From assembly GCA_947496235.1 (NCBI GenBank), contig CANMCE010000015.1:1-64000 (forward strand): 64,000 nt of DNA, in the 5' to 3' direction. Every line of letters starts with the position of its first letter. Within the stretch, counting starts at the first letter, position 1. The notes under the pieces were generated by a model. That model ran no database searches. It saw nothing but the letters and a program-made list of their open reading frames with translations, and was not told the origin of the DNA. This DNA comes from an uncultured Glaciecola sp. Its GTDB lineage: Bacteria > Pseudomonadota > Gammaproteobacteria > Enterobacterales > Alteromonadaceae. This document shows, piece by piece, positions 56,195 to 64,000 of the stretch. Made by a program: the position numbers and the translations under genes.

Positions 56195-57568
56195 GTGGAT
56201 TGGCTAAGCATTCTCCCACCTCTTATTGCCATATCAATGGTGCTTTGGAAAAAAGACGTAATTATGGCGTTGTTAGTGGCAGTATTAAGTGCCGAATTCT
56301 TACTTATTTTGAATACATCCGAAGCATCTTTTTTGTTGACGCCAATCAATACTATAGAACGCATTGTATCAACCGCATCTAGCGCGGGTAATGCACGCAT
56401 CTTGATATTTAGTTTATTAGTAGGCGCGTTTTTAGCCTTTATCCGAGATTCAGGTGGGGTTACGGCCTTAGTAAATCGTTTGGTAAATTCTGGTATGGCA
56501 TCAAGCAAAAAACGCACTGGCGCTATAACCATGTTTACTGGCATTGCGGTTTTTATCGAATCTAATTTAAGCGTACTCGCTGCTGGTATTATGGCCAGGG
56601 GATTATATGACAAGTTTAAGATGAGTCGCGCTCGCTTGGCTTATGTCATCGACTCAACTTCGGCGCCAGTTTGTATTCTTATTTTAGTTAATGGTTGGGG
56701 AGCCTATATTTTAGGGCTGTTATCAGCCTATGAGTTAGAACAAAATGCGCTTAAAATGTTGTGGTCATCTGTGCCTTATAATCTCTATGCCATCCTTACA
56801 ATAGCCGTTGTTGGCTATACAATTTTTGCTGATAAAGTCCACGGCCCATTAAAAAAAGCGGAACAAGAACTAGAAAAGATCGACACTGAAATTGCCATTA
56901 CCAAAGCAACTAAATCTCGTTACATGACGATCCCATTAGCCGTGATGATTTTTGGTACCCTATTTTTCATGTGGTGGACAGGCAATGGAGATTTCACCTC
57001 AGGAAGTGGCAGTAAATCAGTACTTTATGCGACTTTCTTAGCTTGTTTCGTTGGTTATATAATGTTGCTAATCAGCGGCAAAGAAAGCGTGCAAAGTGCC
57101 ACAAAAATCGGTTTTAACGGCATGAGTGAATTACTGCCGCTAGTCACCATAGTTTTATTATCTATCACCCTAGGTGCTAGTTTAAAACAACTGGGCACTG
57201 GTCTTTTTGTTGCGGGAATCGTGGGTGAACATCTAGCCGCTTTTCTCATATTGCCAGCCTTGTTTATTGCTGGCGGTATTATTTCGTTTACCACAGGTAC
57301 CTCATGGGGAACCTTCGCAATACTCATTCCGATCGGAATGCCCTTGGTACAAACCTTGGAGTTACCGCCAGAAATTGTCCTTGCAGCCATCTTAGGCGGC
57401 GGTATTTTCGGTGATCATTGCTCTCCCATCTCAGATACCACGGCAATCTCTTCATTAGCGGCTGGCTGTGATCTGTTAACACACGTGAAGACGCAACTGC
57501 CTTATGCATTGGGTGTAGGTTTAGCTACCATTCTTGGTTACACCCTAATGGGCGTATTTTTACTCTAA
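56195..57568 (+). CDS. NhaC-family antiporter-like transporter
   Basis: 457 residues with 11 to 12 predicted membrane helices, GTG start behind AAGGATAACC, 15 bp after the amidase fusion gene. NhaC-family blocks are GVTALVNRLVNSGMASSKKRTG, IESNLSVLAAG, FTTGTSWGTFAIL and GDHCSPISDTTAISSLAAG. The family is annotated as Na+/H+ antiporter, but some members exchange organic acids or amino acids (for example malate/lactate). Co-transcription with the amidase suggests it moves a product such as a peptide, D-lactate or amino acid. This is inference; a plain sodium antiporter is possible. Confidence 0.85.
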   Translation: MDWLSILPPLIAISMVLWKKDVIMALLVAVLSAEFLLILNTSEASFLLTPINTIERIVSTASSAGNARILIFSLLVGAFLAFIRDSGGVTALVNRLVNSGMASSKKRTGAITMFTGIAVFIESNLSVLAAGIMARGLYDKFKMSRARLAYVIDSTSAPVCILILVNGWGAYILGLLSAYELEQNALKMLWSSVPYNLYAILTIAVVGYTIFADKVHGPLKKAEQELEKIDTEIAITKATKSRYMTIPLAVMIFGTLFFMWWTGNGDFTSGSGSKSVLYATFLACFVGYIMLLISGKESVQSATKIGFNGMSELLPLVTIVLLSITLGASLKQLGTGLFVAGIVGEHLAAFLILPALFIAGGIISFTTGTSWGTFAILIPIGMPLVQTLELPPEIVLAAILGGGIFGDHCSPISDTTAISSLAAGCDLLTHVKTQLPYALGVGLATILGYTLMGVFLL

Positions 57569-57750
57569 TATTTAGACTCAATAATTCTTACAAGCACCTT
57601 TGTAAATTTCACAAGGTGCTTGCGGTTAAGATTCACCCATAATCAACTATTATCATTAATTTCAATAAGTTAAAGGAAGCTCAAGGTAGGAATATGTCTT
57701 GCAACTGAGTCAGTGAGTATCTAAATTCACTGATCAACAAAGGAGACATT

Positions 57751-58197
57751 ATGAATACTCAACGTCCCCAAGCACAGAATATTGCTGAAATCATTAAAGT
57801 CATGCAAGGTGGTATAGATTTTTATCAAGAAGCGCAAAAGGAAGTCGACACCGACTACGTTCAAAGCGCCTTTCAAAGAATGATCAGAGAGAAAAAAAAG
57901 GCCATCGAAGATCTTCAACCCTTCGCCATTAATGAACAAGGGGAGCCAGAGGATGATTCACATTGGATGGTCGATTTACGAAAACATTATACCAAGTTGA
58001 TTGGCACATTCAGCTCTGAGGAAGAGCACACTTATGTCAAACAGCTAGAAGAGGTTGAAGACAAAGTATTGGAAGTGCTTGATGACGCACTGGGTAAAAC
58101 CCAGCCCACTGAATGCATGGAAGTGTTACGAAGAATAAGAGCTGCGGCGCAGCAACTGCACGATGAGATGAAGGCATTGCAACAAGCGACTGCTTAA
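57751..58197 (+). CDS. DUF2383 (PA2169-type) four-helix-bundle protein
   Basis: 148 residues, RBS AAAGGAGACATT. Almost entirely helical and acidic, with ferritin-like spacing of acidic and His residues (IDFYQEAQKEVD, and HWMVDLRKHYTKLIGTFSSEEEH). DUF2383 proteins resemble ferritin-like bundles but usually lack a full iron site. Function is unknown; a stress role is often supposed. It is a single-gene unit, followed by a terminator. Confidence 0.85.
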   Translation: MNTQRPQAQNIAEIIKVMQGGIDFYQEAQKEVDTDYVQSAFQRMIREKKKAIEDLQPFAINEQGEPEDDSHWMVDLRKHYTKLIGTFSSEEEHTYVKQLEEVEDKVLEVLDDALGKTQPTECMEVLRRIRAAAQQLHDEMKALQQATA

Positions 58198-58216
58198 TTT
58201 TTTCGAAAGTGATAAC

Positions 58217-58239
58217 AAGAGGGCATTCGCCCTCTTTTT
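58217..58239 (+). terminator. Rho-independent terminator
   Basis: AAGAGGGC-attc-GCCCTCTTTTT, an 8-bp stem with a T run, 20 bp after the DUF2383 stop. Confidence 0.9.
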
Positions 58240-58343
58240 GTTTTTTAGCTTGTGGTTTAATAAATCTAAGCTTCAGGTATGAATGTTCAGCCAATTTTAA
58301 TAGTATTGATAAAATAATTCGTTAATTTCATGCAGGAGTTATA

Positions 58344-58907
58344 ATGCGTGCCTTTGATGCCATGTTAAATGGCGATAAATATTGGATAAATGATCCAGAG
58401 TTAGTCGAGATTCGCTATCAAACCCGTGATCTAGTTGATGAATTTAATGCTTTGGGCGCTCGCGAAGTTAGTCGAAAGCAAGACATGATGAAACAAATTT
58501 TAGGAAAATGTGGCGATGATATCCACATCGAAAAACCTGTCCGATTTGATTATGGCAAAAATTTATTCATCGGTAGCCATGTTTTTATTAATTTTAATCT
58601 AACTGTCGTTAATCCAGCGACCGTAACCATTGGTAATCATGTGTTTATTGGACCTAACGTAGGTTTATATACAGCACATCATCCATTAGATGCCGAAGAA
58701 AGGGACAAACATATAGGGTTTGCCGAACCCATTGTAATTGGAAATCATGTTTGGATTGGCGGCGACACTACCATTCTACCGGGCGTTACCATAGGCGACG
58801 GCTGTGTCATAGGCGCTGGCAGTGTGGTCACTAAAGATGTGCCTCCAGGCATGTTAGCTCTGGGTCAGCCATGCCGTCCAATACGCCAAATTGAGGCTAA
58901 AATTTAA
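58344..58907 (+). CDS. Maltose/galactoside-type O-acetyltransferase
   Basis: 187 residues, RBS AGGAG. N-terminal helical maltose-transacetylase domain (about 1-55, MRAFDAMLNGDKYWINDPELV) followed by a left-handed beta-helix of hexapeptide repeats (IGNHVFIGPNVG, IGNHVWIGGDTTILPG, IGDGCVIGAGSVVTKDVP). The active-site His is in LYTAHHPLD. It transfers acetyl from acetyl-CoA to a sugar hydroxyl; the sugar is not identified. It is convergent with the LacI-type gene, so the two may belong to a lost or reduced sugar system. Confidence 0.9.
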   Translation: MRAFDAMLNGDKYWINDPELVEIRYQTRDLVDEFNALGAREVSRKQDMMKQILGKCGDDIHIEKPVRFDYGKNLFIGSHVFINFNLTVVNPATVTIGNHVFIGPNVGLYTAHHPLDAEERDKHIGFAEPIVIGNHVWIGGDTTILPGVTIGDGCVIGAGSVVTKDVPPGMLALGQPCRPIRQIEAKI

Positions 58908-58928
58908 AGTAATTCAAGCTTTACAAGT

Positions 58929-58970
58929 TACCCGAGAAATATGTATTTCAACTAGGATAACTCTCGGGTA
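58929..58970. repeat. Inverted repeat between convergent genes
   Basis: TACCCGAGA (58929-58937) and TCTCGGGTA (58962-58970) are perfect 9-bp arms with a 24-nt loop, overlapping the end of the LacI-type gene. There is no T run. It could be a weak bidirectional terminator. Confidence 0.4.
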
Positions 58971-59953
58971 CTGTCTCTCACAATGAGTTTGGGGGAAAGT
59001 AGATGTTCAATTTCTTTTGGACCTGAGCCATAGGCATGTTCTAAGATCCAATGGGCAGCCATGGTACCTATTTTGTGCATTGGATATTCAACTGTTGTGA
59101 GTTTTGGCGTTAGATAATTTGCATAGTTAATATTATCGAACCCAACAACAGATATATCTTTTGGCACCTGTTTACCTGCGACTTCTAAGGCATTTATTGC
59201 GCCTGCTGCCATTTCATCATTACCACAACTAACGGCAGTAAAATTAAGCCCTTTTTGTAACAATAAACGAATACTTTGTTCGCCAGATTGGGCTGAGAAA
59301 TTGCCTTCAAAAGTAAGTTCAGGATCAAACGGCAAATCGTATTCATTTAGTGCCCTTTTATGACCGGCCAAACGTGCCTTACTGTCAGCTTTGTGCAAAG
59401 ATCCCGATATGTAGGCAATATCTTTATGTCCTTGTTCAATTAGATGACGGGTGGCGAGATAGCCACCGTGTTGATTGTCTAAGCTAGTGCAGTTTTCCCC
59501 AATTTCAGGCACAAATCGGTTTACTACTATTAACGGAATTTCTTGTTTCACCAGTTAAATTAGATATTCATCAGTTACTGCTTCGACGTGCAATATTAAG
59601 GCATCGCAACGACGGCTCAATAGCGCTTCAATTTCTTTAATTTCTGCTTCTTCGTCACTGTGCCCCGTCACCACAAACATATTCTTGTTGGCTGACCTTA
59701 ATACTTCTTCTGAACCCGCCATCATTTCGCCATAGAACGAACCATGGAGTTCAGGTACCACATAGCCAACTGTATTGGTTTTATTGGATGCAAGAGAAGC
59801 TGCAATAACATTGTGACGATAGCCAAGCTTTTCCATGGCTTTATGCACCAGCACTCGGTTTTTCTCTTTTACTGTGCCGGTATTGTTGATAACTCTAGAG
59901 ACGGTCGCGGAAGACACTCCAGCCAGTTCACTTACCTGTTTAATAGTTACCAT
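58952..59953 (-). pseudogene. LacI-family regulator interrupted by an in-frame stop codon
   Basis: One continuous reading frame of 333 codons, starting at the ATG at 59953 behind AAAGGA, encodes a LacI/GalR regulator. The helix-turn-helix is at about 4-25 (IKQVSELAGVSSATVSRVIN) and the periplasmic-binding-like effector domain follows. A single TAA at 59555-59557 replaces one codon in the segment DEYLI-stop-LVKQEIP, where relatives usually have Glu. A GTG just after could restart the second part, but that would lack the DNA-binding domain. Apart from the stop there is no frameshift, so this is a recent nonsense mutation, a sequencing error, or a case of read-through. No target operon is apparent. 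Confidence 0.8.
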
Positions 59954-60103
59954 TTATGATTTTCCTTTGCACCTACTTTATCTTTTACCTTGACGGTATG
60001 CTATGTTGAAATGGTATCCGTATTCACTTTTGCGCAATAATACAATTTTAGTGGTCACTTATGGTTCTCATCTGGTTTTTAGCTGTAAAGATAATTGTCT
60101 TGG

Positions 60104-63100
60104 TTAATCCATTTTGCCACGACTTATTTCATAAAAAATATCCAGTGCGTTGTTTACGCCACTCGTTGCTTCGACATAGAGTTGTGGTAATAGCTGATAC
60201 TTTAATATCACCACACTTGCCGCATCGAAAACACCAACCCCATAGGTAATTTGCAATTTTTCCGAAATACGCCCTGTCAATTGAAGCTGAGTGCCATCCC
60301 CTTGGCCAGCAGTTTGGATATTTAAAGAGTCGAAACCGAGTGCGCGGCCAAATTGGCTAATACGGTTTTCACTGCGGCCAACACCAAAACCCACTAACAC
60401 ATTAATGAGATTAGTATTGATATCTCCCGCTTCACCATCCAGATCTTGTCCCTGCAAAAGATAGGATATTTGTCGTGCTTGGCTCATGGGTGGATCTGAA
60501 AATAATTCGACTTTGGGTATGATTGGATTCCCCGTAACACGAACACCAGCGACAACATCCCCAGTTGTATTTAATGGATTTCTGATTGCACTTACATCAA
60601 ATTGAGGCAAGCTTGGTTCACCGTTAAAATGAATACTGCCTTCTTGGATAACTAAATTTTGTCCCCAAGCATCATAACTTCCATCTAAAATATTTAAATA
60701 GCCATTCAAATAGGTTTTCATCGGTTGATAACCCTCACTATTTTCCCTTTGCTTCTGAATGACAGTTAATTCTAAATCTCCACTGAGCGAAGCTTTCAAA
60801 TCCAATGCATCGATATTAACGTTCCCTTTTTCTTGCGGGTCAACTTTAATATTCATCGCAATATCAAGCCCAAAGGGTATTACTGGCTCGGGCGTCACTT
60901 CGCCTATCACAATAACATCGGACGAAGGCGAGCGTGCAGATTCTGGCAATTGATCTATTTTGATATCGGTTTTTTCAATAACGATCTCGCCTTTAACCAT
61001 GGCTTTTTTGGTATCAACATCAAACACTATATCTGGACTGATATCTGCTTGATGTTGCTTGTAAGCTAATTGTACTTTACTCCCGGTAATTTCACCTCTA
61101 GCTGCAAATTCTTCACCGAAATCTACATTAACAGAATAATTTGCCTCTCCTTTTCCTAACAGAAATCGCCCCACAACATCTGCAGATTGACCTTTAAATT
61201 CGATTGTTTGGTTAAAGTTAGTCAATGGATAAGTGTAGGCATCAAGAATAAGTTCCCCTTGCTCCACTATCAACTCACCTGATAGTTCAGGTTTTGCGAT
61301 TTCTCCAGAGAATCCGACCGAACCATTTACCATGCCTTGCAAAGAATTCACTACTGGAATAAAACGTTTAAGTAACGAAAGGTCTACACCTCGAATACTG
61401 AGTTGACCTTGATGGGTTCTAGCATCTGGTGTTAACTGCAGCCTAGATTGCAAACCTACAGCGCCAGTCGCTGTTGTACCAGCAAAAACATTAGTGATTA
61501 ACTCTTCTTTTAACAGATGCATATTGGCAACAATAGCTGTCAGTTCTAATCTATGCTCTGGTGTATCTAATCTACCTTGTAGGAGATTAGTCACTAGAAA
61601 ATCAGCCCCTTTTTGGCTGTCATAGGTACCTTCTAATTTGCTCGATAACAACACATCACTTGTGTCCATTACCAACTCCGGCAAAAAGTAATTCATCAAT
61701 TTGCCTAGGTTGTAATCAAAGCGAGCACTTACTTTAGCTTTTTGATTTTGATAGTTTGCTTGATCAATACAAAATTCTGTATTTTCATCCTCGCCATCCC
61801 AACAAGCGGAAGAAACGGTGTAAGAATTCTGTTTTACGTTCGCATCTATGTTGGCTGCAGATTTAAGGGTTAATCTGATAGCGTCGTGCTCAAATTCACT
61901 TTCTTCTAATTGCCCTTGCCAATGCAAATCGTCGAGTGACACAATTCGTCCTGTTAAGCGCTGCAAGGTTTCTACTTGAGGATGCTTGGCTGTAATAGAC
62001 AAATTGTGTTGTTCAAGATCTCCTGAAAAAGAGATCTCGGCATTCTCTAAAGTTTGCCCCTGAATTTCTGCGGAGGCAACTTGGATCTGAATATCGCTAA
62101 GCCAATTTTCACCACTGTCGATTGCGGCAGTTATATCAATATTTTCGACTTCATCTCCAGCGAAACTTAATTTTTGTCCTGATGTTTGAATATTAAATCT
62201 CGGCCGATATAAATTACCTTCAATTACGCCTTCCAAACGTAAACTACCAGCGAGTTCTTGATGCAATACAGCTAACTGTTGTGCCTGCAAGTCTATTTCA
62301 AGATTTGATTCTACCGCTTGCGCCCATTCAATGGTCGCTTGCCAAAGTTTGGATGAAGGTAATTTAGTAGTACCTGTTAAATTTAGCTGATTATCTCCAA
62401 GAGATAGCTGTAATCCTTTGATTTGAACTTGCCCACTTTGCAGGAGTTTAAGTTCGCAGTTTGCTTGTAGTGGCTTTTCTAGATAAATCCCGTTTACATC
62501 ATCACAAGTGAGATCCAACGTCATACCTTGCTCATTGATGGCAGTTGCGAATTCTAGGTTGCCATTTAGATTTGCCGGTAATTGTTGATGTAACAAATTA
62601 AGGGCCAATCCATCAATATCTACGTTATATTTATTGGTTAATTGTTTTTGTTGGTATTGTGTTTTTCCGGTGAGATTAAGCTCCCCTAAAGCACCCGTTA
62701 TAATCAAATTATTTGCATCCACTTCGACTTGCTGCGGGTAAATCCCAATCTCACCTTGGATGTTAGAACTATTTTGTTGCTGAGCTATCTCAGGATGCTC
62801 TAATTCAATATCGATACTATTGTTATAGCCATCACGCCAATTACCCTTAATTGCAATTTGACCTTGTCGAATATTGGCATCTAAGGGAATATCTAAAAAC
62901 TCTAACAACGAAGCAGTGTTAGATAAGTTCATCTGAATGTCTAAGGGTAAATTATCTTTTTCAAAATCGGTTTGTACTTTTGTCTGAAGTATCTGCGCAT
63001 TTTTATCGCTGATGTTGACAGCAACTTCTTTTAAATCGCCTTCACTTGTCAGAGTTAATCTATTGTTTTGCTTACTGACATCTAGGTTGAGTTCATGGCT

Positions 63101-63964
63101 AAAAGCCTTATCCAAAGCCAGGTTAACAGCATAGCTTATTTGACTATCAGCAAGCCCTTGATGAAGCTGTAACTCTCCGTTTGAATCCAACTTTTGATTT
63201 TGAAGTCTTAGCTGGCTGTTAAGTTCACTGATGACCATTGTGGATTGGTTATCATTTGCCACCTGATTAAACTTGGACAATGACAATTCTGAAATCTCAG
63301 CGTTTACCGGTATAAACACGTCTGGAATTTGAATTTGTGGTGCTTGCTCCAGCTGAGCTACCAGAGTATCTAACCAGAAACTCTGTGGCGATTGTGAAGA
63401 TTGCTGACTTGCTTGTGTCGTTGGAGAACTAAAAACATTCAGTTGTTGCAACTGGATTCGCTGTACTTGAACGTCTGGTCCTTGCATGGAAGCTTGCTTA
63501 ATAGCTAGAGCATCCAACGAAACCATGGGCTGGTTAGCGTTTAAAAAAACAAAGCTGTCAATTGAAAACTTATCTAAAGAGACAGCTAAAGGCAGTTCAA
63601 TATAGCCATTTTCTGAAGCCTCCGACGAGCTTTCTTGGGTGCCAGTTTGATCAACTGCAAGTGAGCCTAAGTGCAAATCATTTACACATAAATTTAAGTC
63701 AAATAAACACGTCAGCTTAAGGTCAAGATTCACATCTTTTGCTCGAATATCTATAGTCGGGGTTTGTATATTTAATTCCTCAAACTGTAAATTTGAATAT
63801 AAGCTGCCTTGTATCCCCTGATATTCAAGGTCAATCATTGTTGAGGCTATACTTAATCCCGCTTTTACTCCCCATTGTGTTGGAAGTAACAAAATCAATC
63901 CTGCAATAAGTGCTAACAAACCAAGAAAAACTATCGCAAGCCATTTAGTTATTTTGCCTAGCAT
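60104..63964 (-). CDS. tamB: Translocation and assembly module protein TamB
   Basis: About 1286 residues from the ATG at 63964 (AGGGG about 9 nt upstream); a TTG at 63967 is the alternative. An N-terminal membrane anchor (about 8-30) is followed by a very long stretch of repeated amphipathic beta strands, predicted to form the hydrophobic-groove beta-taco that spans the periplasm. The conserved C-terminal DUF490/TamB domain includes SDPPMSQARQISYLLQGQD, GRALGFDSLNIQ and YGVGVFDAASVVILKYQLLP. TamB works with TamA, whose gene would be expected just beyond position 64000, in outer-membrane protein assembly and phospholipid transport. Two Cys pairs near residues 85-95 and 735 occur. Confidence 0.95.
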   Translation of the reverse strand: MLGKITKWLAIVFLGLLALIAGLILLLPTQWGVKAGLSIASTMIDLEYQGIQGSLYSNLQFEELNIQTPTIDIRAKDVNLDLKLTCLFDLNLCVNDLHLGSLAVDQTGTQESSSEASENGYIELPLAVSLDKFSIDSFVFLNANQPMVSLDALAIKQASMQGPDVQVQRIQLQQLNVFSSPTTQASQQSSQSPQSFWLDTLVAQLEQAPQIQIPDVFIPVNAEISELSLSKFNQVANDNQSTMVISELNSQLRLQNQKLDSNGELQLHQGLADSQISYAVNLALDKAFSHELNLDVSKQNNRLTLTSEGDLKEVAVNISDKNAQILQTKVQTDFEKDNLPLDIQMNLSNTASLLEFLDIPLDANIRQGQIAIKGNWRDGYNNSIDIELEHPEIAQQQNSSNIQGEIGIYPQQVEVDANNLIITGALGELNLTGKTQYQQKQLTNKYNVDIDGLALNLLHQQLPANLNGNLEFATAINEQGMTLDLTCDDVNGIYLEKPLQANCELKLLQSGQVQIKGLQLSLGDNQLNLTGTTKLPSSKLWQATIEWAQAVESNLEIDLQAQQLAVLHQELAGSLRLEGVIEGNLYRPRFNIQTSGQKLSFAGDEVENIDITAAIDSGENWLSDIQIQVASAEIQGQTLENAEISFSGDLEQHNLSITAKHPQVETLQRLTGRIVSLDDLHWQGQLEESEFEHDAIRLTLKSAANIDANVKQNSYTVSSACWDGEDENTEFCIDQANYQNQKAKVSARFDYNLGKLMNYFLPELVMDTSDVLLSSKLEGTYDSQKGADFLVTNLLQGRLDTPEHRLELTAIVANMHLLKEELITNVFAGTTATGAVGLQSRLQLTPDARTHQGQLSIRGVDLSLLKRFIPVVNSLQGMVNGSVGFSGEIAKPELSGELIVEQGELILDAYTYPLTNFNQTIEFKGQSADVVGRFLLGKGEANYSVNVDFGEEFAARGEITGSKVQLAYKQHQADISPDIVFDVDTKKAMVKGEIVIEKTDIKIDQLPESARSPSSDVIVIGEVTPEPVIPFGLDIAMNIKVDPQEKGNVNIDALDLKASLSGDLELTVIQKQRENSEGYQPMKTYLNGYLNILDGSYDAWGQNLVIQEGSIHFNGEPSLPQFDVSAIRNPLNTTGDVVAGVRVTGNPIIPKVELFSDPPMSQARQISYLLQGQDLDGEAGDINTNLINVLVGFGVGRSENRISQFGRALGFDSLNIQTAGQGDGTQLQLTGRISEKLQITYGVGVFDAASVVILKYQLLPQLYVEATSGVNNALDIFYEISRGKMD

Positions 63965-64000
63965 CAAACTATACCCCTGGCCCTATATCTAAATGTAACC

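Noticed and set aside
1-64000. CRISPR arrays, transposases, integrases, phage genes, tRNA genes
   Set aside because: Looked for on both strands by eye; nothing with the required repeats, folds or motifs was found.

Overview
The window reads as chromosomal DNA of a moderately AT-rich marine gammaproteobacterium, most likely Alteromonadales (Paraglaciecola/Glaciecola-like). This is inferred from the close match of ribosomal proteins, RpoA and the S4-regulated leader to the enterobacterial type, from two TonB-dependent receptors, and from the UbiD-Fre, RNase R-RlmB and LysR-DoxX-dioxygenase pairs. No phage, insertion sequence, CRISPR array or tRNA gene was seen.

Layout. 1-400: promoter and leader (boxB, boxA) of a ribosomal RNA operon that runs off the left edge on the minus strand. 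405-1199: a secreted repeat protein of unknown function. 1255-9723: the complete spc and alpha ribosomal protein operons (rplN to rplQ, with secY, rpmJ and rpoA), minus strand. The S10 operon, normally directly upstream of rplN, is absent; a chemotaxis receptor with a sigma-28-type promoter is there instead. 12071-29986: mostly housekeeping genes: rlmB, rnr, a Sel1 protein, a membrane glycosyltransferase-like protein, a phospholipase D/VTT fusion with an endonuclease-like partner, a LysR/DoxX/dioxygenase unit, a DUF2339 membrane protein, ubiD, fre and an M28 peptidase. 30058-40647: two TonB-dependent receptors, a periplasmic solute-binding protein, a thioredoxin-like protein, an S9 peptidase, and a previously uncalled 53-residue peptide with a double-glycine-type leader.

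40715-57568 is the most interesting part: apart from gcdH, dps and one unknown gene, it looks like a locus for taking peptidoglycan fragments apart. Exported enzymes are NamZ (exo-muramidase family, DUF1343), a lipoprotein fusing a zinc amidase to a beta-lactamase-fold hydrolase, and a divergent class A beta-lactamase-like protein. Two sodium-type transporters (SSS and NhaC families) could bring products in. Cytoplasmic enzymes are a BadF-type sugar kinase, MurQ etherase, L-Ala-D/L-Glu epimerase, alanine racemase and an M14 peptidase. An RpiR/MurR-type regulator is encoded inside the locus. Both divergent promoter regions carry the same inverted repeat, TTATTC-N20-GAATAA; in one it lies across a good sigma-70 promoter, so it is a strong candidate operator.

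57751-64000: a DUF2383 helical-bundle protein, a maltose-type O-acetyltransferase, a LacI-family regulator interrupted by one in-frame TAA, and tamB, which ends the window.
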